A DNA stretch of 17,922 bases from Clostridiales bacterium (GCA_012735285.1 JAAYHT010000190.1:1-17922); one strand, 5' to 3'; counted from the first letter of the stretch, positions 1 to 6,549 are shown. A program made the numbers and translations. Notes: generated from the letters alone by a model not told the origin.

Positions 1-44
1 ATAAATCCTCCTAAAGCCCTGGAATTTCAATATTTCTATGACTT

Positions 45-73
45 ATTGTACCAATTTTTTATCTGGTTTACAA
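45..73 (-). promoter_or_regulatory. Leftward sigma-A-type promoter at window edge
   Basis: Read on the minus strand, TTGTAA (68-73) and TACAAT (45-50) are separated by exactly 17 bases, a good -35/-10 match. A ribosome-site-like AGGAGGA lies downstream on the same strand near positions 5-11. The two together suggest a leftward gene whose start codon lies just left of position 1. No part of its coding sequence is visible, so the product is unknown. Confidence 0.55.
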
Positions 74-86
74 GCTTCTACATAAC

Positions 87-109
87 AAAAATCCGCTTGA
101 AAAAGCGGA
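87..109 (-). terminator. Hairpin, terminator-like on the minus strand
   Basis: TCCGCTT (92-98) and AAGCGGA (103-109) form a perfect 7-bp stem. On the minus strand the stem is followed by five T residues (complement of 87-91), giving a short intrinsic-terminator shape; on the plus strand the loop is GAAA, a stable GNRA tetraloop. It lies just upstream of the leftward promoter and may insulate it. It could equally be a leader hairpin of the rightward methyltransferase transcript. Confidence 0.35.
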
Positions 110-125
110 CTTTGTCGACAGTCTG

Positions 126-153
126 AAAAGCTCTCAGGAAGAGAGCTTTTTTT
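126..153 (+). terminator. Intrinsic terminator or leader attenuator ahead of the methyltransferase gene
   Basis: AAAAGCTCTC (126-135) pairs with GAGAGCTTTT (141-150) in a 10-bp stem with a 5-base loop, followed on the plus strand by T residues to 153. The ribosome site of the next gene begins about two bases later. No rightward gene is visible upstream to need a terminator, so this may be a conditional leader terminator. No T-box or riboswitch consensus could be recognised in the 125 bases before it. Confidence 0.6.
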
Positions 154-169
154 AAAGGAGTAATTGGTA

Positions 170-1309
170 TTGGCAAAACTAACATTGGTTGCTACAGCCA
201 CCTTCGGCTTGGAAGCAATAGTAAAGCGAGAAATAATTTCATTAGGGTATAAGATTTTAAAATCCGAGGATGCTAGGATTACTTTCTTAGGAGATGAGCG
301 GGCTGTTTGTCGTTGCAATTTGTGGCTACGCTGTGCCGACAGGCTGCTTATCCAATTGGGTGAGTTTAAAGCACTATCTTTTGAAGAGCTATTTCAGCAA
401 ACAAAGGCTCTGCCTTGGGAAGAATGGATACCAATGGACGGGGAAATCATAGTTACTGGAACTTCTGTTAAATCTCAACTTCACAGCGTACCTGACTGCC
501 AGAAAATAGTGAAGAAAGCAATAGTAGAAAGATTAAAGAAAACATATCAAGTAGAATGGTTCCCTGAAACAGGAGCAAAATATACTGTAAAGGTTAGATT
601 ATTAAAAGATCAAGCATCAATTACTTTAGATACAAGTGGCATTGGACTTCACAAGCGCGGATATAGGGTGAGTGATGTTGAAGCACCTATCAAAGAAACC
701 CTTGCTTCAGCATTAATACAGCTTTCTTTTTGGAAACCATGCCGTTTGTTAGTAGATCCACTCTGCGGTTCAGGAACTATTCCGATAGAAGCCGCTATGC
801 TGGGGAGGAATATTGCCCCGGGATTATCCCGCAATTTTGCGGCAGAAGAGTGGGAAGCTATTCCAAAAGAACTATGGAAAGAAGAAAGGAAAAAAGCTTT
901 TGAGGCAATCGATTATGATGCTGATGTCCGTATAATTGGTTCAGACATAAGTAAAGCTGCCATTAAAGCCTCCAAACAAAATGCTATTGGAGCAGGAGTA
1001 GAAGACTGCATAAGTTTTCATGTGAGTCCGGTTAGCAATCTTAAGGCAAACGAAAAATATGGCATTCTCATAACTAATCCACCATATGGAGAGCGGATCG
1101 GTAAAAAGAATCAGATTTATAGAATATATGATGATATTAGAAAATTCTATTTAGAAAATCCTACATGGTCAATTTATTTAGTGACTTCAGATAAAGAATT
1201 TGAAAAGTATTTTTTGGAAAAACCAGCAGATCGTAGAAGAAAACTTTACAATGGTAGAATAGAAATCTGCTATTACCAGTATTATGGCGACAAACCAAAA
1301 GGTGTCTAA
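170..1309 (+). CDS. THUMP-domain class I SAM-dependent RNA methyltransferase (RlmL-N/YpsC family)
   Basis: Predicted cytoplasmic rRNA guanine-N2 methyltransferase. The protein is about 379 aa and has the family order: an N-terminal ferredoxin-like part, a THUMP RNA-binding domain over roughly residues 40-150, and a Rossmann methyltransferase domain (UPF0020). The SAM-binding motif DPLCGSGT starts near residue 196 and the catalytic NPPYGERIG motif IV near residue 303. I prefer TTG at 170 because it lies 9 bases after the AAAGGAG ribosome site at 154-160; TTG at 164 would leave only 3 bases, and the family typically begins close to the TATFGLE motif found here. A terminator-like hairpin sits directly before the ribosome site. 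The family is clear; the exact rRNA target is inferred from RlmL-type homology. Confidence 0.9.
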   Translation: MAKLTLVATATFGLEAIVKREIISLGYKILKSEDARITFLGDERAVCRCNLWLRCADRLLIQLGEFKALSFEELFQQTKALPWEEWIPMDGEIIVTGTSVKSQLHSVPDCQKIVKKAIVERLKKTYQVEWFPETGAKYTVKVRLLKDQASITLDTSGIGLHKRGYRVSDVEAPIKETLASALIQLSFWKPCRLLVDPLCGSGTIPIEAAMLGRNIAPGLSRNFAAEEWEAIPKELWKEERKKAFEAIDYDADVRIIGSDISKAAIKASKQNAIGAGVEDCISFHVSPVSNLKANEKYGILITNPPYGERIGKKNQIYRIYDDIRKFYLENPTWSIYLVTSDKEFEKYFLEKPADRRRKLYNGRIEICYYQYYGDKPKGV

Positions 1310-1313
1310 ATAA

Positions 1314-1349
1314 CTCCTCTATGATTTGGACAAATTATTTTTAGAGGAG
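1314..1349 (+). promoter_or_regulatory. Inverted repeat that can sequester the ribosome site of the spore-protein gene
   Basis: CTCCTCTA at 1314-1321 is perfectly complementary to TAGAGGAG at 1342-1349, which contains the Shine-Dalgarno sequence of the next gene. The loop is 20 bases with no T tract, so a terminator is unlikely. Pairing would mask the ribosome site in a transcript reading through from the methyltransferase gene, whose stop codon lies only 4 bases before the repeat. Confidence 0.5.
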
Positions 1350-1355
1350 GTTGAT

Positions 1356-1550
1356 ATGGACACAAAAATTAATCAAATTGAAAGAATGAAGCAGGAAATG
1401 GCAAGAGAATATGGAGTTGCAAACTTCGAAGATATAGACAGAGGCAGTCTAACTTCAAGAGCAAATGGTAATATTATTAGAACTTTAATTGAGATGGCCG
1501 AAAAAGTGGAAGATGATAAGTTAAAAACTATGGAAATGAGCAGCAAATAG
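1356..1550 (+). CDS. Divergent alpha/beta-type small acid-soluble spore protein
   Basis: A 64-aa protein beginning at ATG 1356, five bases after a strong AGAGGAGG site; an upstream in-frame TTG at 1326 has no such support. It matches the small acid-soluble spore protein pattern: QEMAREYG (residues 13-20) resembles the spore-protease (GPR) cleavage region E-[IFM]-A-x-E, and GSLTSRANGN (30-39) resembles the conserved G-x-LTSR-x-x-G block. Such proteins coat spore DNA and protect it against UV and heat. The usual VGG after that block is replaced by NIIR, so it is a divergent member and DNA binding may differ. It lies 46 bases after the methyltransferase gene and 8 bases before another small gene. 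Family assignment is from short motifs only. Confidence 0.62.
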   Translation: MDTKINQIERMKQEMAREYGVANFEDIDRGSLTSRANGNIIRTLIEMAEKVEDDKLKTMEMSSK

Positions 1551-1558
1551 GCGGTTTT

Positions 1559-1744
1559 ATGGAATACAATAGGAACAATTTAGAACGGCTAGGTATTAAA
1601 AATGATAATGATATTGAAAAAGCGGTTAATAGAGCTCTAAGGCAGCATAACCAAGGTGATAATCAAGGAGATAACCAAGGCGATCTTGAAATCGACCGGA
1701 AGAATACAGAGGGTATAAAATTTAAAAAAAGATTTGAAGAATAA
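1559..1744 (+). CDS. Small hydrophilic protein with NQGD repeats, unknown function
   Basis: An unrecognised 61-aa, charged, polar protein with no signal peptide or membrane segment. It starts 8 bases after the spore-protein stop codon with only a weak AGGCGG ribosome site, which suggests translational coupling. Residues 31-42 are three copies of Asn-Gln-Gly-Asp, encoded by three near-identical 12-base units at 1649-1684, and the C-terminus is rich in Lys/Arg and Glu. A strong terminator follows 12 bases after the stop, supporting that this is the last gene of the transcript. Adjacency to a spore-protein gene hints at sporulation, but nothing in the sequence shows a function. It could be a non-essential or non-translated remnant. 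Confidence 0.5.
   Translation: MEYNRNNLERLGIKNDNDIEKAVNRALRQHNQGDNQGDNQGDLEIDRKNTEGIKFKKRFEE
1649..1684 (+). repeat. Three 12-base tandem units within a small gene
   Basis: Three adjacent units of the form AA(C/T)CAAGG(T/A/C)GAT, in frame with the small protein and encoding NQGD three times. The units differ only at third codon positions, consistent with selection on the peptide or a recent slippage expansion that has since drifted. Confidence 0.8.
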
Positions 1745-1755
1745 TAATTATTAAG

Positions 1756-1796
1756 AAAATACTATGTAATTTCATCGGAGTTACATAGTATTTTTT
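1756..1796 (+). terminator. Intrinsic terminator after the small-protein gene
   Basis: A long stem pairs 1756-1769 with 1781-1794 (core ACTATGTAA/TTACATAGT) around an 11-base loop and runs into six T residues at 1791-1796. It ends the methyltransferase, spore-protein and small-protein transcript and separates it from the argF promoter. Confidence 0.85.
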
Positions 1797-1872
1797 ATTT
1801 CTTCCTCTCTTAAATGTTCATTTTAACAGGTTTATTGGCTAATAAAAAAAAATAAAAAATTTATAAATAAGT

Positions 1873-1890
1873 ATTGCATAATTATACTTA
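1873..1890 (+). promoter_or_regulatory. ARG-box-like operator 1
   Basis: Compared with the ArgR/AhrC consensus TNTGNATWWWWATNCANA, this 18-base site matches 10 of the 12 specified positions by eye, with the core GCATAATTATAC. It covers the -35 element of the argF promoter. Confidence 0.6.
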
Positions 1891-1902
1891 TGCGTGTATA
1901 AT
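1874..1902 (+). promoter_or_regulatory. Promoter of argF-arcC
   Basis: TTGCAT (1874-1879) and a perfect TATAAT (1897-1902) are separated by 17 bases. Predicted transcription start is near 1909, giving an AT-rich leader of about 77 bases before the argF start. The weak -35 fits a regulated promoter, and both elements lie inside ARG-box-like sites. The 1801-1873 stretch before it is very AT-rich and holds nothing else recognisable. Confidence 0.7.
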
Positions 1903-1910
1903 TATGAACA
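1893..1910 (+). promoter_or_regulatory. ARG-box-like operator 2
   Basis: A second site, core GTATAATTATGAA, also matches 10 of 12 specified ARG-box positions. It begins 2 bases after the first box, close to the 2-3 base spacing of paired boxes bound by the ArgR hexamer, and it covers the -10 element and the predicted transcription start. Confidence 0.6.
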
Positions 1911-1985
1911 TCAATTAATAATTATTAATATATTGAAATTATTTTTAATAAATATACATTTTATATTTAAGAGAGGAAGATTAGA

Positions 1986-2993
1986 ATGGCAGTTAAGAAA
2001 GATTTAAGAGTAATTGATTTAAAAGGGAGAAGCTTTTTAACACTATTAGATTATACTCCTGATGAGATCAGGTATTTATTAGATTATGCACATGAACTTA
2101 AAGCAAATAGAAGAAGGGGTATCTTTAATAATATACTTAAGGGAAAAAATATAGTTATTATCTTTGAAAAGAGTTCCACTCGTACAAGATGCGCGTTTGA
2201 AGTGGCATGTTTGGAAGAAGGGGGCCATGTTACCCACTTGGATATTTCAACTTCACATATAGGTATGAAAGAAAGCATTGAAGATACTGCAAAGGTATTA
2301 GGCAGATTTTACAATGGAATACAATTTAGAGGCTATGAGCAAAAGGTGGTTGAAGATTTAGCAAAGTACTCCGGAGTCCCTGTATGGAATGGACTAACGG
2401 ACACTGATCATCCAACGCAGATCCTTGCAGATTTGATGACCATAGAGGAACATTGTAAAAAGCCTTTGAACAAGGTTAAAGTAGTATTCTGTGGAGATAT
2501 AAGAAATAATATGAGCTATGCATGGATGTATGGATGTGCTAAAATGGGTATGCACTATGTAGCTTATGGTCCAAAAGAAATGAAAGTGGATGAAAAGGTA
2601 CTTAAGACCGCAAAAGAAGTAGCTAAAAAGACAGGCGGCAAGATTGAAATCTGCCATACAGATGATTGCCTAAAAGGAGCAGACGTAATATATACAGATA
2701 TTTGGGCATCTATGGGAGAAGAAGATAAGATTCGCGAAAGGGTCGAACTACTAACTCCTTATAGAGTAACTATGGATGTTTTAAAGAAAACAGAAAATCC
2801 AATTGTATTGTTCCTTCACTGCCTGCCTTCATTCCATGACTTTGAAACGGGTATGGCAAAAGAATGGATAGAAAAAGGCGTAGACATAAGAGAAGTTACA
2901 GATGAAGTATTTAGAAGCAAGCATTCAGTAGTCTTTGATGAGGCTGAAAACCGCTTGCATACAATAAAAGCTATTATTGCGGCAACTATATAA
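1986..2993 (+). CDS. argF: Ornithine carbamoyltransferase (likely catabolic, ArcB-type)
   Basis: A cytoplasmic enzyme interconverting ornithine plus carbamoyl phosphate and citrulline plus phosphate. At 335 aa it has the normal family length and full motif set: the carbamoyl-phosphate loop STRTR at residues 64-68, DHPTQ at 141-145, the ornithine-binding DIWASMG loop ending near residue 244, and HCLP at 278-281. The SMG loop argues for ornithine rather than aspartate or oxamate as second substrate. The start follows an AGAGGAAG ribosome site. Carbamate kinase follows 26 bases downstream, which points to the catabolic direction (citrulline to ornithine with ATP made from carbamoyl phosphate), so arcB is the alternative name. 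No arginine deiminase or arginine/ornithine antiporter gene is present. Two ARG-box-like sites overlap its promoter. Confidence 0.93.
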   Translation: MAVKKDLRVIDLKGRSFLTLLDYTPDEIRYLLDYAHELKANRRRGIFNNILKGKNIVIIFEKSSTRTRCAFEVACLEEGGHVTHLDISTSHIGMKESIEDTAKVLGRFYNGIQFRGYEQKVVEDLAKYSGVPVWNGLTDTDHPTQILADLMTIEEHCKKPLNKVKVVFCGDIRNNMSYAWMYGCAKMGMHYVAYGPKEMKVDEKVLKTAKEVAKKTGGKIEICHTDDCLKGADVIYTDIWASMGEEDKIRERVELLTPYRVTMDVLKKTENPIVLFLHCLPSFHDFETGMAKEWIEKGVDIREVTDEVFRSKHSVVFDEAENRLHTIKAIIAATI

Positions 2994-3019
2994 AGATTAA
3001 GTGACATCAGGAGGGTTTA

Positions 3020-3970
3020 ATGACCGAGAAAAAAGGCAAGATCGTAATCGCACTGGGAGGAAATGCCCTTCAGGATACCAACAGCTCTGGTACTGCAGAA
3101 GAGCAACTGGAAGTAGCAAAAAGAACCTGTGAATACATTGTTGAAATCTTAGATAACTATGAGGCCGTTATCGTACACGGTAACGGGCCTCAGGTAGGAA
3201 GAATATTGATTGCTTCTGAAACAGCGAAAGATATAACCCCTGTCATGCCCTTTGATGTTGTAGGGGCTATGAGCCAGGGGTATATTGGTTACCATATTCA
3301 GCAGGCGCTTCACTTGGCGTTAAAAAATCATGGTAACCATATTCCTGTCGCCACTGTTATTACACAGGTGGTAGTAGATCAAAACGATCCTGCTTTCGAA
3401 AATCCCACCAAACCCATCGGTTCCTTCTATAGTGAAGAAGAGGCCAAGGAGATGATGGATAAAAATGGATATATAATGAAAGAGGATGCGGGAAGGGGCT
3501 GGCGTCGTGTGGTTGCTTCGCCAATACCTCAGAGGATAGTTGAGATCGATACTGTTAAACATCTCTGTGGTTCGTCAGTTGTGGTTGCTGCAGGTGGAGG
3601 CGGCATTCCTGTAATCGAATTGCCGGACGGCTCACTTAAAGGTGTGGCAGCTGTTATCGACAAGGATTTTGCAGCTGAATTGTTGGCAGAACAGATAGGA
3701 GCAGATATATTATTGATTCTTACAGCGGTTGATAAGGTGGCTATTAATTACAATAAGCCCAATCAGATAGATTTAGACTTGATCACAGCAGCACAAGCAG
3801 AAGAATACATGAAGCAGGGACATTTTGCAGCTGGAAGTATGCTACCAAAGATTAAGGCGGCGATTAAATTCGTAAAGTCTAATCCAGGGAGAAAAGCAAT
3901 TATTTCATCTCCATACAAAGCCATAGAGGCTTTAGAAGGTAGGGATGGCACTACAATTATCTTGGAATAG
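3020..3970 (+). CDS. arcC: Carbamate kinase
   Basis: Transfers phosphate from carbamoyl phosphate to ADP, making ATP, ammonia and CO2: the energy-conserving last step of arginine/citrulline fermentation. The 316-aa protein has the amino-acid-kinase fold signatures IALGGNAL (residues 10-17), VHGNGPQVG (52-60), GYIGYHIQQAL, and a DKDFAAELLAEQIGAD segment followed by a nucleotide-side LTAVDKV motif. ATG 3020 follows AGGAGGG by 4 bases. It forms an operon with argF (26-base gap, no terminator between). Its reading frame looks visibly richer in G and C than argF, a mild hint of separate histories. It is convergent with the next gene, with only 5 bases between the two stop codons and no hairpin terminator visible. 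Confidence 0.95.
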   Translation: MTEKKGKIVIALGGNALQDTNSSGTAEEQLEVAKRTCEYIVEILDNYEAVIVHGNGPQVGRILIASETAKDITPVMPFDVVGAMSQGYIGYHIQQALHLALKNHGNHIPVATVITQVVVDQNDPAFENPTKPIGSFYSEEEAKEMMDKNGYIMKEDAGRGWRRVVASPIPQRIVEIDTVKHLCGSSVVVAAGGGGIPVIELPDGSLKGVAAVIDKDFAAELLAEQIGADILLILTAVDKVAINYNKPNQIDLDLITAAQAEEYMKQGHFAAGSMLPKIKAAIKFVKSNPGRKAIISSPYKAIEALEGRDGTTIILE

Positions 3971-3975
3971 ATTAT

Positions 3976-5160
3976 TTATGTTTCCATATCTTTAACTTTA
4001 CGAACTATATATTGTTTAATGCAGGCGGTAATTGGTACAGCCAAAATCATGCCTAAAATTCCCCAGAAGTATCCGCCAAAAGTGACAGCCAGCAATACGG
4101 TTAGCGGATGAAGTCCGGTACTGGAACCAACTACTTTTGGGTAAATGATGTTGCCGTCTATCTGTTGGATTATGACAAAAACTATTAGAGTAATAATAGC
4201 TTTTGTTATACCGCCTGATAATAGGGCGACAATTATTGCAGGTATTGCACCAAAGATAGGGCCGAAATAAGGGATGATGTTGGTTATTCCTGCAAAGCAT
4301 CCCAGAAGAACAGCAAAATCTAGGCGTATAATAGTAAGGGCAATAGATGTTACTATTGCTACTATTAAAGCATCAAGTAGTTGTCCGCGGAGAAATCGTG
4401 AAAAAACCTTATCGATATCATATAGTACTTCGTTCAATCTACCGCTAAAACCCATTGGAAAGAATACATGGGTTGCCTTTCTCCATAGTCTGATAAAATA
4501 GTCTTTATCTTTTAATAGATATATGGCTACAACAATTCCAAGGGCAATTTTTACTAGGCTTCCTCCAATATTAGTTATTATATTTAAAACTGCATCAGCG
4601 CTAAAATAATCTGAAATCCTTTCTGTGAACTTATCTGCAAAGTTTTGAAGCCTTTCTTCCAAGCCGTTGTTAGGCATTTTTTCTGATATACCGTTTAAGA
4701 CCTTTTCAAATTGGGAGAAGTACAAGGTAACGTTTTCGACCATACTCGTAAGACCTTCAAACACTATATTACCAACTAACATATAGGCTAATGCGTAGAT
4801 AATAGCTATCAGTAATATTAATACAAATAGGAAAGTTATAAGAATGCTTATAGTCCTACGTAACTGAAGTCGCTTTTCTTTTTTCTCATCATCTTCAGGC
4901 ATTTTAAAAAATAGCTTACTCATAAATTTTTTATCGACAAAATCTACTAAGGGACTCAGTAGATATGCTATAATTAATCCAATGAAGAGAGGTGATAAGG
5001 CTGTTAAGATACGCCCTATAACAAAACAAATACTGTTAAATATCAGATCGAAGTTTTTTATAATAAAATATAAAATATATAGTAATGCTACAGTAAAAAT
5101 AATATATAAACTTATTTTCAAATATTGCCTGTCAGAAATCAGTTCTTTTAGCCTTAACAT
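3976..5160 (-). CDS. AI-2E family (PerM/YtvI-like) membrane permease
   Basis: A 394-aa integral membrane protein of the AI-2 exporter/PerM superfamily. It shows two hydrophobic helices at the N-terminus with the typical SPLFIGLIIAYLLSPLVDF stretch, a third helix near residues 105-135, a soluble amphipathic section around 140-190, then the conserved GIVVAIYLLKDKDYF helix, the RGQLLDALIVAIV region, the NIIPYFGPIFGAIPAIIVALL segment and a C-terminal GLHPLTVLLAVTFGGYFWGILGMILAVP block. Family members have been linked to AI-2 export or ion/proton exchange; the substrate here cannot be told. ATG at 5158-5160 is preceded by an AAGGGATGG ribosome site. It stands alone on the minus strand between arcC and an aminotransferase gene. 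Confidence 0.88.
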   Translation of the reverse strand: MLRLKELISDRQYLKISLYIIFTVALLYILYFIIKNFDLIFNSICFVIGRILTALSPLFIGLIIAYLLSPLVDFVDKKFMSKLFFKMPEDDEKKEKRLQLRRTISILITFLFVLILLIAIIYALAYMLVGNIVFEGLTSMVENVTLYFSQFEKVLNGISEKMPNNGLEERLQNFADKFTERISDYFSADAVLNIITNIGGSLVKIALGIVVAIYLLKDKDYFIRLWRKATHVFFPMGFSGRLNEVLYDIDKVFSRFLRGQLLDALIVAIVTSIALTIIRLDFAVLLGCFAGITNIIPYFGPIFGAIPAIIVALLSGGITKAIITLIVFVIIQQIDGNIIYPKVVGSSTGLHPLTVLLAVTFGGYFWGILGMILAVPITACIKQYIVRKVKDMET

Positions 5161-5236
5161 GCTTGCACCATCCCTTCATTGGTAGTATTATTAACTTATT
5201 GGGTTATAATGTAATTTAATTATTAATCAGTATAAG

Positions 5237-5264
5237 TTAATTTATAAGTTATATACTTTACAAT
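5237..5264 (+). promoter_or_regulatory. Weak candidate promoter of the aminotransferase gene
   Basis: TTAATT (5237-5242) and TACAAT (5259-5264) are 16 bases apart in the AT-rich gap between divergent genes. The match is modest and the 5' leader would be very short. A TATAAT at 5205-5210 is a competing -10 without a good -35. Confidence 0.3.
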
Positions 5265-5285
5265 GATTGAGCGGATGGGAAAATT

Positions 5286-6431
5286 ATGAAGAACCGTAAA
5301 TTAGTAATGATTCCTGGTCCTACACCTGTTGTGAGATCAATTCAAAATGAAATGGGTAGAGAAACGGTTGCTTTTGGCGATCCTACCTTTGTCAAAGACT
5401 ATAAAGAGACAATTGAAGATCTAAAAAAATTATTTGACTGTGACGGAGAGGTTTTTCTGATTGCAGGAACCGGGACATTAGCTATGGAGATGGCAATAGC
5501 CAATAACTTAAAGGCTGGAGAAAACATTTTAATTGTCTCCCATGGTTTCTTCGGGGATCGGTTTGTTAACCTATGTGAAAGAAAAGGTCTAAATGTTGAC
5601 GTATTACAAAGCGATTGGGGCGATATAGTACCGCTAGATAAGATAGATGAAAAATTGGCTAGTAAAAAGTATAGCGCAATTACTGTAACCCATGTTGATA
5701 CTTCTACAGGTGTATGTGCTCCTGTAGCTCAAATAGGAGAAATAGTAAAAAAATATGAAGATACTTTATACATCGTAGATGGAGTTTGTGCAACCGCGGG
5801 TGTCGAAGAAAATATGAAAAAAATGAATATTGATGTTTTACTAACAGGTTCCCAAAAGGCATTTGGTGTTGCCCCCGGTTTAGCACTAGTGCTTGCAAAC
5901 AATAAATCCATAGAAAAGAGAAAGAGCCTAGGAGTTATACCTGAATATTATGTTGATTATGAAAATTGGTTTGCAGTAATGAAGGATCCATCCAAATACT
6001 TTGCTACACCAGCAGTAAATATGGTATGGGCTATGAAAGAGTCCGTGAGAATTATAAAAGAAGAAGGACTTGAAGCTAGATATGAAAGGCATATTAAGAA
6101 TGCAAAAGCAATGCAGGCAGCATTAGAAGAATTAGGTTTCAAGATATTAGCGAAAAAAGAACATAGAGCGCCAACACTATCTTGTGTACTTTATATGGAT
6201 GGAATTAATGACGCTGAATTCAGATCTACACTTGCTGAAGAAGGGGTAGTAGTTGCAGGAGGCTTAGGAGCCTTTGCAGGAAAGATGTTTAGACTTGGCC
6301 ATATGGGTAATATAGATAAGCATGACCTGGTATCGACCATATCAGCGATTGAAAGAACATTGAATAGGGTGGGGATTAAGGATGCGCTGGGCAAAGGAAC
6401 AGCTGTGTTAATGAGAGAACTAGAGAACTAA
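5286..6431 (+). CDS. Class V PLP-dependent aminotransferase (alanine/serine-glyoxylate/pyruvate type)
   Basis: A cytoplasmic fold-type I PLP enzyme of the alanine-glyoxylate / serine-pyruvate aminotransferase group. The 381-aa protein starts with the family signature MIPGPTPV (residues 8-15). It has the cofactor loop AGTGTLAME (60-68), THVDTSTG (135-142), the PLP-contacting Asp in VDG (164-166), the Schiff-base Lys191 in TGSQKAFG, and the C-terminal substrate-carboxylate region FRLGHMG. The ribosome site GGATGGGA is weak. A good terminator follows, so it is probably transcribed alone. Family members act on alanine, serine, glyoxylate, ureidoglycine or 2-aminoethylphosphonate, and the substrate cannot be fixed here. 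Nearby carbamate kinase makes a ureidoglycine/allantoin role conceivable, but no other allantoin gene is present. Confidence 0.85.
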   Translation: MKNRKLVMIPGPTPVVRSIQNEMGRETVAFGDPTFVKDYKETIEDLKKLFDCDGEVFLIAGTGTLAMEMAIANNLKAGENILIVSHGFFGDRFVNLCERKGLNVDVLQSDWGDIVPLDKIDEKLASKKYSAITVTHVDTSTGVCAPVAQIGEIVKKYEDTLYIVDGVCATAGVEENMKKMNIDVLLTGSQKAFGVAPGLALVLANNKSIEKRKSLGVIPEYYVDYENWFAVMKDPSKYFATPAVNMVWAMKESVRIIKEEGLEARYERHIKNAKAMQAALEELGFKILAKKEHRAPTLSCVLYMDGINDAEFRSTLAEEGVVVAGGLGAFAGKMFRLGHMGNIDKHDLVSTISAIERTLNRVGIKDALGKGTAVLMRELEN

Positions 6432-6455
6432 TATCTTAAGTAGATTGTTTCCTGG

Positions 6456-6494
6456 GAGCCAGCATTAAAATAAAAAGCTGGCTCTTAGTTTTTT
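6456..6494 (+). terminator. Intrinsic terminator after the aminotransferase gene
   Basis: GAGCCAGC (6456-6463) pairs perfectly with GCTGGCTC (6477-6484) around a 13-base A-rich loop, followed by a T-rich tract ending in six T residues (6489-6494). Confidence 0.85.
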
Positions 6495-6520
6495 AGAGTA
6501 AAATAAAATATTAAGCGTTC

Positions 6521-6549
6521 TTGATTTTAGTTTGCTAGTATAATATAAT
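6521..6549 (+). promoter_or_regulatory. Promoter of nifJ
   Basis: TTGATT (6521-6526) and a perfect TATAAT (6544-6549) with a 17-base spacer, 27 bases after the preceding terminator. The predicted leader is about 75 bases. It contains an imperfect inverted repeat at 6550-6571 right at the predicted start, which is too degenerate to name as an operator. Confidence 0.8.

Noticed and set aside
1..160. T-box or other named riboswitch in the leader of the methyltransferase gene
   Set aside because: The terminator-like hairpin is present, but no T-box consensus or other recognisable aptamer core was seen in the visible bases.
1257..1286. Possible sigma-G promoter for the spore-protein gene (GAATA near 1257 and TATTATG near 1280)
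   Set aside because: The -10 part does not fit the CATWHTA consensus closely enough, and no better pair was found before 1356.
1326..1355. Longer N-terminus for the spore protein from TTG 1326
   Set aside because: No ribosome site there, and the extension would be encoded by the real Shine-Dalgarno sequence.
4982..5185. Plus-strand frames opposite the AI-2E permease gene (also 4274-4501)
   Set aside because: The minus-strand protein is a full-length recognisable family member; these frames lack ribosome sites and recognisable motifs.
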